Below the pieces are notes generated by a model, which did no database searches, was not told where the DNA came from, and was given only the letters and a program-made list of their open reading frames with translations. Shown here in pieces: positions 7,854 to 14,275 of a stretch of DNA of 21,535 nt. Made by a program: the position numbers and the translations under genes. Location: positions 1 through 21,535 of the forward strand of contig DATIWI010000171.1 in the NCBI GenBank assembly GCA_035519475.1, in the 5' to 3' direction. This DNA comes from Fen-1467 sp035519475 (lineage in GTDB: Bacteria; Verrucomicrobiota; Verrucomicrobiia; Opitutales; Opitutaceae). Each line of letters opens with the position of its first letter. Positions within the stretch are counted from its first letter, which is position 1.

Positions 7854-9898
7854 AGGGCGATCACCAGCAGCACGAGCAGGGTCGCGAAGATATAGATGAG
7901 ATAAGCTTGAAGGCTGCCGGCCTGCACGGCGCGCATCTGCCGCGAGACCCGCCAGACCAGCCAGTGCAGCGGCCGGTAGATCCGCGTCTGGAACACCTCC
8001 TCGACGTGGCTCTCAAAGCGGAGGTTCTTGGCAAAATAAGGCGAGAAGTCGTATTCACGCTGCACTTCGCGGCGCGGCTGGAAAAGCGCCTTGAAGACCA
8101 TCCGGATCGGCTTGGAGAAGCCCGTGGCGGTGTAGGCCATGCGCGGCGTCAGGCCCGGCAAGCCGCAATCCCACGTCGGGCCGCGGCGCACCGTCGCCCC
8201 GCGCCCGAAGACGAGCCAGAGCCCGAGCGGCACCGGCAGGAGGCACCCCGCCATCAGCACCAGGCCGAGCGTCGAGACCGTGCCCCCGGCGGGCGCGGCG
8301 CCGGACAGCACCAGGCCGCCGGCCAGGCTGAGCCGCGGGCTCAACGGCACGCCCGCCAGCTGCTGCGTCACCGGATCCAGCAGCCGCAGCAGCAGCGGCG
8401 GAAACAGGCCGAGCACCACGCACGCCGCGGCCAGCAGTCCCTGAGCGACGAGCATAGGCGGGGCGGCCTCGCGGGCGCCGGCGGCGGCCGCGCCCCGCGG
8501 CTGGCCGAGAAACGTGATGCCGAACGCCTTGACAAAACACGCCGCCGCCAGCGCACCGGTCAGGGCCAGCATCGCCCCGCTGAGCGGGAAGGCCAGCCGG
8601 ATCAGGCTCGGCGTCGTGCCGAAGCCCTGCAGCAGCGACTGGTAGGTGAGCCATTCGCTGACGAAGCCGTTCAGCGGCGGCAGAGCCGAGATGGCGACCG
8701 CGCCGGTGAAAAAGAAGAACGCGGTGGCCGGCATGCGTTTCACCAGCCCGCCCAGGTCCTCCAGGTTGCGCGTGTGGGTGGCGTGCACGACCGCCCCCGC
8801 GCCGAGGAAAAGCAGCGCCTTGAACACCGCGTGGTTGAGGGTGTGGTACAGGCCCGCGACCAGCGCCAGCGACGCCAGCACGGGATGGCCGGTGTGCGCA
8901 AACATCAACGCCGCACCCAGCCCCATCAGGATGATGCCGATGTTCTCAATGCTGTGATAGGCGAGCAGGCGCTTGAGATCGTGCTCCATCAGGGCGTAGA
9001 GCACGCCCAGCACGGCGGAGACGGTGCCGACGACCAGCACGGTCACGCCCCACCAGTTCGGCGGTGCGCCCAGGAAATCAAAACCCACGCGCGCGATGCC
9101 GTAGATGCTGGTCTTGATCAGCACGCCCGACATGAGCGCGGAGACGTTGCTGGGCGCGGCCGGATGCGCCGCGGGCAGCCAGATGTGCAGCGGGATGACC
9201 CCCGCCTTGAGGCCGAACCCGGCGAGGAACAGCAGGAACGCCGCGTGGCGCGGGCCGGTGGCCATCCGGGCGCCGATGGCATGGAAGCCGTCGAAGCCGC
9301 CGGCGCCGGACGCGCGGTACAGGAGGAAGAAACCCAGGATCAGGCAGCCCGTGCCGAGGTGCGACATCACGAAGTAGAGCACGCCGGCGCCGCGCACCTC
9401 CTCCTTTTCATGCTCGAAGCTGACGAGCAGGTAAAACGCCAGCGCCATGATCTCCCAGGCGACCAGGAAGAAGAACACGTTGTCCGCCAGAAACACGAGC
9501 GTGGTGGTCAGCAGCGCGACGTTGAAGGCCGCGCCAAACCCGCCGACGCTCCGGCGTCCGTAGAAACTCGGGACATAACCGAACGAGTAGACAGAAACGG
9601 CCAGCCCGATCAGCGAGACGATCAGGGTGAAGAACAGCCCCAGCGGATCAGGCCGAATGGAGAATTGCGCGAAGGGGTTGAATGCCGGCAGCAGTTGCAC
9701 CTGATGCGGCAGGCCGGCTCCGCCCGCTGCCAGGCCGGTCACGCCCGCGATCAGGCCGCACAGGGCGCCGAGCGTGGCGCATCCGAATGCGCCGTAGTTG
9801 GCCAGCCGTTCGGCGCGCAGGCCCAGCAATCCGAGGAGCGCCCCGGCCACGTACCCCAGCAGGGCCAGCGCCAGCAGAACGATGGAAAGGTTGTCCAT
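7850..9898 (-). CDS. ehrA: Ehr complex membrane subunit, NuoL/HyfB-like antiporter-type
   Basis: 682 aa from the ATG at 9898, where the protein leads straight into its first membrane helix. An alternative is the GTG at 9940, which adds 14 residues and has GAGG upstream; I cannot decide between them. About 15 helices are expected. Proton-channel residues are Glu149 (FLVAWEIMALAFYLL), Lys231 (GFGLKAGVIPLHIWLPAAHP), His245 and Lys262 (SGVLIKTSIYG), followed by EHDLKRLLAYHSIENIG. The C-terminal part is soluble-to-amphipathic and contains a final hydrophobic segment, as in HyfB, but lacks the long NuoL lateral helix. It is the first gene of the six-gene membrane-complex operon. Upstream lies a 153-bp gap with a hairpin after the PTS gene. 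Confidence 0.92.
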   Translation of the reverse strand: MDNLSIVLLALALLGYVAGALLGLLGLRAERLANYGAFGCATLGALCGLIAGVTGLAAGGAGLPHQVQLLPAFNPFAQFSIRPDPLGLFFTLIVSLIGLAVSVYSFGYVPSFYGRRSVGGFGAAFNVALLTTTLVFLADNVFFFLVAWEIMALAFYLLVSFEHEKEEVRGAGVLYFVMSHLGTGCLILGFFLLYRASGAGGFDGFHAIGARMATGPRHAAFLLFLAGFGLKAGVIPLHIWLPAAHPAAPSNVSALMSGVLIKTSIYGIARVGFDFLGAPPNWWGVTVLVVGTVSAVLGVLYALMEHDLKRLLAYHSIENIGIILMGLGAALMFAHTGHPVLASLALVAGLYHTLNHAVFKALLFLGAGAVVHATHTRNLEDLGGLVKRMPATAFFFFTGAVAISALPPLNGFVSEWLTYQSLLQGFGTTPSLIRLAFPLSGAMLALTGALAAACFVKAFGITFLGQPRGAAAAGAREAAPPMLVAQGLLAAACVVLGLFPPLLLRLLDPVTQQLAGVPLSPRLSLAGGLVLSGAAPAGGTVSTLGLVLMAGCLLPVPLGLWLVFGRGATVRRGPTWDCGLPGLTPRMAYTATGFSKPIRMVFKALFQPRREVQREYDFSPYFAKNLRFESHVEEVFQTRIYRPLHWLVWRVSRQMRAVQAGSLQAYLIYIFATLLVLLVIAL

Positions 9899-10012
9899 GG
9901 GCGGGTTCAGCTCACGAGCGGGACCTCGCGCGGGCAGCACCGCGCCCTCTTTCAGCCGGGCGGTCTTCGCAGGCGCTGGACCGGCGCGGGTCGAGCAGTC
10001 CCGGTCCGAACA

Positions 10013-10047
10013 AAGAGGCAGCCATGGTGGTATGCAAGCGGCCTCTT
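10013..10047 (-). terminator. Possible weak terminator or attenuator between the PTS gene and the Ehr operon
   Basis: AAGAGGC and GCCTCTT form a 7-bp perfect stem with a 21-nt loop, starting 5 nt beyond the PTS stop on the minus strand and followed by TGTTC. The T-tract is poor, so partial read-through into the Ehr genes is as likely as termination. Confidence 0.3.
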
Positions 10048-10051
10048 GTGC

Positions 10052-10552
10052 TCAACGGAACCCGGCTTGTAGTGATGCCGCGGGCTGCGGGCTGCCCCGC
10101 AATGCGACCCGGCTAAACGCCGCCATCAGGCCGGCGCCGTCGGGCGCGCGGCGAATCGTTTCCAGGAGTGAGTCGTCACCCGCGAGGCGCGCGAGCGCGG
10201 CGACCAGCGCGAGGTAGTGCTCCGGGTTGGCGGGCGGCACCGCCAGCAAAAACACCATCCGGACCGGATGGGCGACACCCGGTCCCCAGGAAAATGGCCG
10301 GTCGCTGCGCCCAAACGCGAACGCCAACTCCCGCAGCCCCGGCAGGCGCGCGTGCGGGCACGCCATCCCCGCCTCGGTGTCGGTGCTCAGGAGGAATTCG
10401 CGATTGAGCGCCTCGTGGTAGAAGGGGAGCCAGTCCGGGATGCAGCCCCCTCGATGCAACGCCATGCTGAGCTCATGAATTGCGCTGCCGGCATCCCGGC
10501 TGTCCAAGTGCTCGATGATCAGGCCCGGTCTGGTGAAATCCGCCAGAGTCAT
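10052..10552 (-). CDS. PTS EIIA domain protein (fructose/PtsN type)
   Basis: 166 aa from the ATG at 10552. It is a single EIIA-fructose/nitrogen domain. The signature around the phospho-accepting histidine is EAGMACPHARLPGLRELAFAFGR with His67, matching the family pattern G(I/M)A(I/C)PHARL. MVFLLAVPP and NPEHYLALVAALARL are the usual core strand and helix. No EIIB or EIIC genes lie nearby, so a regulatory PtsN-like role is more likely than sugar uptake. It follows the zinc-ribbon gene by 28 bp and precedes the Ehr operon by about 150 bp in the same direction, which suggests it is part of that transcription unit. No good ribosome binding site is visible (a C-rich run precedes the ATG). Confidence 0.87.
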   Translation of the reverse strand: MTLADFTRPGLIIEHLDSRDAGSAIHELSMALHRGGCIPDWLPFYHEALNREFLLSTDTEAGMACPHARLPGLRELAFAFGRSDRPFSWGPGVAHPVRMVFLLAVPPANPEHYLALVAALARLAGDDSLLETIRRAPDGAGLMAAFSRVALRGSPQPAASLQAGFR

Positions 10553-10580
10553 GGGGGGAGGCCGCGACTTCAATCGCGTC

Positions 10581-10964
10581 CTAGACCGCGACCGCCGCTG
10601 ACCGCGACCGCGGCTTGCGGACGGCGACCGCCACCGGAAGCGGCGGCTTGGCGGGCGCGACAGGCTCATCGGGTGCCAACAACAGGTATCGGCCGCAATT
10701 GTCGCACAGGTAAACGTCCTTCGGCTGAACAAGGCTGGCAACGGTCCCCGAAGATACGCGCAGGTGGCATTCGCCGCAAACCCCGCGACGCACCAGGGCG
10801 ACTCCCCGGCGACCCTGGGCAATCAGGCGGTCGAAATGGCCGAGAACCGATGCCGGGATATTCTCGCGAAGCTTCTCGATCCGCACCATCTGCTCCTTGG
10901 TAACCGGCTTCAGCTGCAGAAGCATCTGTTGCTGGGCGTACAGACTCTCCACGATGGCTTGCAT
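10581..10964 (-). CDS. Small C4 zinc-ribbon protein with N-terminal helical segment
   Basis: 127 aa. Residues 1-60 are helical and charged (possible coiled coil). They are followed by a four-cysteine zinc ribbon: CGEC (Cys63, Cys66) and CDNC (Cys87, Cys90) with spacing and HLRVSSGT/YLCDNCGRYL context like C4-type zinc-ribbon (zf-RING_7/CT398-type) proteins, which are thought to bind nucleic acid. The tail is Pro/Val/Arg-rich. Start choice is uncertain: GGAGG ends one base before the ATG at 10964, which is too close for normal use. GTG at 10952 or ATG at 10925 are alternatives. A sigma-54-like promoter sequence ends a few bases upstream. It is the first gene of a presumed block with the PTS protein and the Ehr genes. 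The function is not known to me beyond the fold. Confidence 0.8.
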   Translation of the reverse strand: MQAIVESLYAQQQMLLQLKPVTKEQMVRIEKLRENIPASVLGHFDRLIAQGRRGVALVRRGVCGECHLRVSSGTVASLVQPKDVYLCDNCGRYLLLAPDEPVAPAKPPLPVAVAVRKPRSRSAAVAV

Positions 10965-10976
10965 GCCTCCGATTAA

Positions 10977-10992
10977 TGCAGGGATCGTGCCG
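10977..10992 (-). promoter_or_regulatory. Candidate sigma-54 promoter upstream of the zinc-ribbon/PTS/Ehr block
   Basis: The minus strand reads CGGCACG-ATCC-CTGCA, against the consensus TGGCACG-N4-TTGCA. The GG and GC doublets are in exact register. The predicted start (about 10966) lies only 2 nt before the annotated ATG, so the mRNA would be nearly leaderless or the true start codon lies downstream. Confidence 0.5.
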
Positions 10993-11231
10993 CCATGGCC
11001 AGGGAGGGCTTAAGCCATTGATCTCCCTGTAATTGGCTTGGTCAGGCCAAGGCCGCGTTACGCTCGCGAGCGGCGGGCAGTTCGAATCTGTGCACTCTTT
11101 GCGCGTTCCGCCGTTTCGTTGTGCACTCCGGCGCAGGCGGGTCCCCGGCAGGACCGGAGCTCGCCGCCGGATCGTCATCCGGATCCGGCGGTGAGCCCGC
11201 TGAATTCGGCTCTCTACGCCCGCCCTCCGCC
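10993..11231. other. Intergenic stretch without recognisable gene
   Basis: About 240 bp between the sigma-54-like site and the terminator pair. I see only short frames, an octamer GTGCACTC that occurs twice (about 11090 and 11121) and a GTTCGAAT sequence that resembles a tRNA T-loop but has no tRNA around it. No promoter or coding signal convinces me. Confidence 0.4.
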
Positions 11232-11295
11232 AAAAAAATCCGGGCGATCACCATCGCCTCGGCGATTCGCTTCGGCAACGACGATCCGCCCGGAT
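11232..11295 (-). terminator. Second intrinsic terminator, attenuator-like, with alternative pairings
   Basis: On the minus strand a run of seven T (11232-11238) follows either a short hairpin GGCGAT-N4-ATCGCC (11243-11258) or a longer 9-bp perfect pairing of ATCCGGGCG (11295-11287) with CGCCCGGAT (11246-11238). The 5' arm of the long stem also sits in a self-contained palindrome CGATCCG-N2-CGGATCG (11282-11297), so the two folds are mutually exclusive. Confidence 0.6.
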
Positions 11296-11304
11296 CGCTT
11301 CTTC

Positions 11305-11334
11305 AAAAAAGGGCGGGCCCTGCGCGGGCCGCCC
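11305..11334 (-). terminator. Intrinsic terminator of the 57-codon gene
   Basis: A GC-rich hairpin (11311-11334; GGGCGG paired with CCGCCC, plus CCC/GGG past a one-base bulge, five-base loop) is followed on the minus strand by six T. It begins 14 bases after the stop codon of the small gene at 11349-11522. Confidence 0.8.
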
Positions 11335-11348
11335 GGGCAATCCGCGAC

Positions 11349-11522
11349 TCAAAGCTTCTTCCGGCTCCGCTTGCCCTTGCCGACCGGCGCTGGGGCCGGG
11401 GCAGCAGCGGGCGCGGGCGCGGCCGCTTGGGCGGCTGCAGGAGCGGGGGCCGGCGCCGGAGCAGACGCAGACGGAGCGGCAGACGGGGCAGGCGTGGCGG
11501 GTGTAACAACAGGATTTTCCAT
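11349..11522 (-). CDS. 57-aa Ala/Pro-rich small protein with basic tail
   Basis: The short frame runs from an ATG at 11522 to a TGA at 11349 and starts MENPVVTPATPAPS. Residues 8-46 consist almost only of Ala, Pro and Ser in AP repeats, and the protein ends in GKGKRSRKKL, a strongly basic tail. It has no signal peptide, membrane helix or cysteine. Two things support a real gene: a textbook intrinsic terminator starts 14 bases after the stop, and a near-consensus sigma-54 promoter sequence lies about 55 nt upstream of the predicted start codon. No clear Shine-Dalgarno site is visible. The low-complexity linker plus Lys/Arg tail recalls small nucleic-acid-binding or histone-H1-like proteins, but this is only a compositional resemblance. 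The function is unknown. Confidence 0.68.
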   Translation of the reverse strand: MENPVVTPATPAPSAAPSASAPAPAPAPAAAQAAAPAPAAAPAPAPVGKGKRSRKKL

Positions 11523-11587
11523 GACTTGACTGGGTTTTCAGATTGATGCCGCCGGAGTCATTGTGACCCCGGCCTGCGCGCCGGTCC

Positions 11588-11603
11588 TGCATCGCACGTG
11601 CCG
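11588..11603 (-). promoter_or_regulatory. Candidate sigma-54 promoter of the 57-codon gene
   Basis: The minus strand reads CGGCACG-TGCG-ATGCA, against TGGCACG-N4-TTGCA. The GG and GC doublets are correctly spaced, predicting a start near 11577 and a 5' leader of about 55 nt. It shares its first seven bases and the terminal TGCA with the site at 10977-10992. Confidence 0.5.
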
Positions 11604-11911
11604 ATTGCCTCCCGGCCGGTTTAATGATTTGGAGCAAAGCCGCTTGGGCCATTCAACCCTCAGACCGTGCGGGTGAACGATTTCGGGGTTCCACCCGTGT
11701 CCGGGCAAAATATGCACCTCCGCGTGGAAGAAAGTGCAAGCCCGCGGGGCGGATCGAGGCGCGCGCGGTGCGCGCGCCGTAGAGGAAATGAAACGGAGGT
11801 GGCAAAAGGCGTGCTGGGAGAACCGGCCCGTCACCACGGCCGCCGCGGCCCAAGGAGGTTCGGCCCTTGCGACCGGACGCCCGCTGCCCACTATTTCCCG
11901 GTCAACCAGAC
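11604..11911. other. Intergenic stretch upstream of the beta-CASP gene
   Basis: About 300 bp between the divergent 57-codon gene and the MBL gene. It holds a strong Shine-Dalgarno-like AAGGAGG at about 11852-11858, and a GC palindrome-rich stretch (GGCGCGCGCGGTGCGCGCGCC) at about 11758-11778. The latter can form a 9-bp hairpin but has no T-tract. I see no convincing gene here. Confidence 0.4.
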
Positions 11912-13306
11912 ATGAAGATCACGATTCTTGGCGCGGCCGGCGGCGAAGTCACCGGCTCGGCCTACCTCGTCGAGTTCCGCGGATCCCGGGTGCTCTTCGA
12001 CTGCGGCCTGTTTCAGGGGCACCACGGCGTGGAAACCCTCAACCGACCCCCCGTCGATGGCGGCGCGGCTCCGCTCGCTGCCGTTGTCCTCACGCACGCG
12101 CACCTCGATCACACCGGCCGTCTGCCGCTTTTGGTGCGGACGGGCTTCCGCGGGGCCGTGTTCGCCACGCCGGCCACGATCGACATGACCGGCCTGATCC
12201 TGCGCGACGCGGCGAAGCTCCAGGCGCAGGACGCCGAACGCCTGAACCGGGGCCAACAGCGCGCCGGCGAGGCGCCGGTCGCGCCGCTTTACTCCCTGGC
12301 GGAAGCCGAGCGCATTCTCCAGCAACTCCGCCCCGTGCCCTACCACGAACCCGTCGTGGTGGCGCCGGGCTTGTCGGTGCGGTTCGTCGAGGCCGGGCAC
12401 ATGCTCGGCTCGGCCAGCCTCCAGGTGGAAGCGGGAGACGCCGGCGCACGGCGCACCGTCGTGTTCTCCGGCGACCTGGGCCCCAAAGGCGCGCCGATTC
12501 TGCGCGACGCGGAGCCCTTGGCGCAGGCCGACACGGTCTTTCTCGAGTCCACCTACGGCGACCGGGATCACCGGCCGTTCGCCGAAACGGTCGAGGAGTT
12601 TATTGCCGTTCTGCGGCAGGCGGTGGCGCAGAAGAGCAAGGTGCTGGTGCCGACCTTTGCCGTCGGCCGCGCCCAGCTGCTGACGGCGTTGCTGGCGTGG
12701 ATCTTCCGGGAAAAGCACGTTGAGCCGTTCCCCGTGTTTCTCGACAGCCCGATGGCCATCGAAGCATCGCACATCTACGCCCGCCATCCCGAGCTCTTCG
12801 ACGACGAGATGGTCGCGTTTCTCAAGGCGAAGCCGCTCGCCGCGGATCTGGCGACCATGAAGATGACGGCGACTCCGGAGGAATCGCGGCAGATCAACGG
12901 CTGTCCCGGCCCGTGCCTGATCATGGCCGGAGCCGGCATGTGCAACGCCGGTCGGATTCTCCACCACCTGCGACACAACCTGTGGGACCCGGCGGCGCAC
13001 GTCATCATCGCCGGTTTCCAGGGCAACGGCACGCTCGGCCGCCTGCTGGTCGACGGCGCGAAGCGGGTCACCATCTTCGGCGAGCCGATCGCGGTCAAAG
13101 CGCAGATCCACACCTTGGGCGGTTTCAGCGCGCACGCGGGCCAGACGGATCTGGCGGCTTGGTTCGCCCCCCTGGCCGTGTCGCGGCCGCGGGTTCTCCT
13201 GACTCACGGTGAAGACGGCCCCCGCACCGCACTGGCCCGGCGCCTTGCCGAGACCCACGGTCTGACGCCGATGCTGCCGGCGCTGGGTGAGGTTGTGGAG
13301 GTCTGA
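11912..13306 (+). CDS. Metallo-beta-lactamase/beta-CASP RNase-like protein (RNA-processing exonuclease family)
   Basis: 464 aa from the ATG at 11912, where the family usually begins (MKITILGAAGGEVTGSAYLV). An upstream TTG at 11867 in the same frame has a good AAGGAGG 8-9 nt before it and would add 15 residues, so the start is uncertain. Metal-binding motifs are THAHLDHTG (His62, His64, Asp66, His67), a later EAGHMLGSA histidine and FSGDLG aspartate. The beta-CASP segment includes FLESTYGDRDH and FAVGRAQLL, and the C-terminal Zn-dependent RNA-processing (RMMBL) motif is HTLGGFSAHAGQ. The fold is that of YSH1/CPSF73-like nucleases that cleave or trim RNA in the cytoplasm, with two zinc ions. 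It stands alone, converging on the SGNH gene with 34 bp between the stops. Confidence 0.92.
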   Translation: MKITILGAAGGEVTGSAYLVEFRGSRVLFDCGLFQGHHGVETLNRPPVDGGAAPLAAVVLTHAHLDHTGRLPLLVRTGFRGAVFATPATIDMTGLILRDAAKLQAQDAERLNRGQQRAGEAPVAPLYSLAEAERILQQLRPVPYHEPVVVAPGLSVRFVEAGHMLGSASLQVEAGDAGARRTVVFSGDLGPKGAPILRDAEPLAQADTVFLESTYGDRDHRPFAETVEEFIAVLRQAVAQKSKVLVPTFAVGRAQLLTALLAWIFREKHVEPFPVFLDSPMAIEASHIYARHPELFDDEMVAFLKAKPLAADLATMKMTATPEESRQINGCPGPCLIMAGAGMCNAGRILHHLRHNLWDPAAHVIIAGFQGNGTLGRLLVDGAKRVTIFGEPIAVKAQIHTLGGFSAHAGQTDLAAWFAPLAVSRPRVLLTHGEDGPRTALARRLAETHGLTPMLPALGEVVEV

Positions 13307-13340
13307 GGGGCCCCGTGGCCGCGCCAGCGATCCTCCTCCG

Positions 13341-14129
13341 CTATCGGTCTGCGAGATTCCAGCCCGCAACGATCGGATACAAGACGCTCCGCCACACGGC
13401 GTAGCCGGCGGCATTAAGATGGAGATGATCCGGCTTGAAATCCTCCGCCTTCGAAGTCCCCTCCGGCAGCGCCAGCGGCGCAAAGGTGTCGCAAATGGTG
13501 ACAAGCGGATCGGACGCCGCGAGCCGCCGGATCAGCGCATTGAGCTCGGCGATGCGCTGCGGATAGGTGTCATCCCCCTGGCGGGGCATCACCAGGCACC
13601 AGGCAATTGGAATCTTCGGACAGGCGGCGCGGATCCGCGCGAGCGCCTCGCGCAAGTTGTCCACGATGTCCGCCGGCGGCGTGTGCTCCCCGAGATCGTT
13701 CGTGCCGATCAAAATCACCAGCGCGCGCGGGCGCAGGGACAGGATATCGTCCTCGAGGCGGTACAGCAGGTTGGGCGTCGTGTCACCGCCGATGCCGCGG
13801 TTGGCGACCTTGCAGTGCAGTCCGGCAAAATCCCCCTGCAGCGTGTTCCAGCCGTCGGTGATGGAATCGCCCACAAACACGATGGCATTCCGATCCTCCG
13901 CCTGCCGCCGGGCAAAGAGGGACCGACGTTCGAGGTTGTGGGACCGGAAGCCCGGCCAGGAAGACGTGCGCCCTTTCCCCGGGAAGTGGCCATCCGCCGG
14001 CCAGAATGGGTCACCGCTGATTGGCGGTGCGACCGGTACCGGCGCCTGGGCCGCCGTGATCGCCTGGGGGGCGGTCTGGCAGCCGGCGACAACGAGCAGC
14101 CAAATGGCGAGCAGCAGAATTCGGTGCAT
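13341..14129 (-). CDS. SGNH/GDSL-family hydrolase lipoprotein
   Basis: 262 aa from the ATG at 14129; a TTG two codons upstream is less likely. The N-terminus is a lipoprotein signal, MHRILLLAIWLLVVAGC, with a lipobox ending at Cys17, so the enzyme is expected to be membrane-anchored outside the cytoplasm. SGNH blocks are present: FVGDSITDGW (Ser89), NRGIGGDTTPN, LIGTNDLGEH (Asn144) and PDHLHLNAAGY with the Asp-His pair near the C-terminus. These are ester hydrolases, often acetylesterases acting on polysaccharides; the substrate here is unknown. It resembles the platelet-activating-factor acetylhydrolase-like subgroup. The gene is divergent from the secreted protein at 14276. Confidence 0.9.
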   Translation of the reverse strand: MHRILLLAIWLLVVAGCQTAPQAITAAQAPVPVAPPISGDPFWPADGHFPGKGRTSSWPGFRSHNLERRSLFARRQAEDRNAIVFVGDSITDGWNTLQGDFAGLHCKVANRGIGGDTTPNLLYRLEDDILSLRPRALVILIGTNDLGEHTPPADIVDNLREALARIRAACPKIPIAWCLVMPRQGDDTYPQRIAELNALIRRLAASDPLVTICDTFAPLALPEGTSKAEDFKPDHLHLNAAGYAVWRSVLYPIVAGWNLADR

Positions 14130-14150
14130 GCCCAAGACAGTCAGAGTTGG

Positions 14151-14169
14151 CCGGAATTCTCAATTCCGG
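14151..14169. promoter_or_regulatory. Perfect palindrome in the divergent promoter region
   Basis: CCGGAATT-CTC-AATTCCGG, an 8-bp perfect inverted repeat with a three-base centre, sits 22 bp upstream of the SGNH start and about 107 bp upstream of the oppositely oriented gene. A second, shorter repeat CGCCG-N6-CGGCG (14184-14199) follows. It could be an operator; no regulator is identified. Confidence 0.4.
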
Positions 14170-14275
14170 TCTCGCAGGGTATTCGCCGAGAATCCGGCGT
14201 CTTCCGAAATGGGCGCTCGTCGGCCGCGGAGGCACGATTGCGCATCATCGCCCTTTGACTAAGACTATCTGCTTC

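Noticed and set aside
3156..9898. True NADH dehydrogenase (complex I)
   Set aside because: There are no NuoE, F, G or J genes, and a HyfE-like subunit and a fused C-D subunit point to the hydrogenase-related branch.
7907..10072. Long open frame (721 codons) on the plus strand opposite the NuoL-like gene
   Set aside because: Same low-complexity Arg/Gln/His composition; the minus strand carries an intact, motif-rich protein.
11074..11100. tRNA-like T-loop GTTCGAAT
   Set aside because: No matching acceptor, D or anticodon arms can be built around it.
11042..11278. 78-codon frame on the minus strand
   Set aside because: It crosses the T-run of a terminator and has no supporting start signal or composition; the sequence is Pro/Ala-rich by chance.
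11891..13504. 537-codon frame on the minus strand over the beta-CASP gene
   Set aside because: Runs antisense through a protein with all its metal-binding motifs intact; no family signal.
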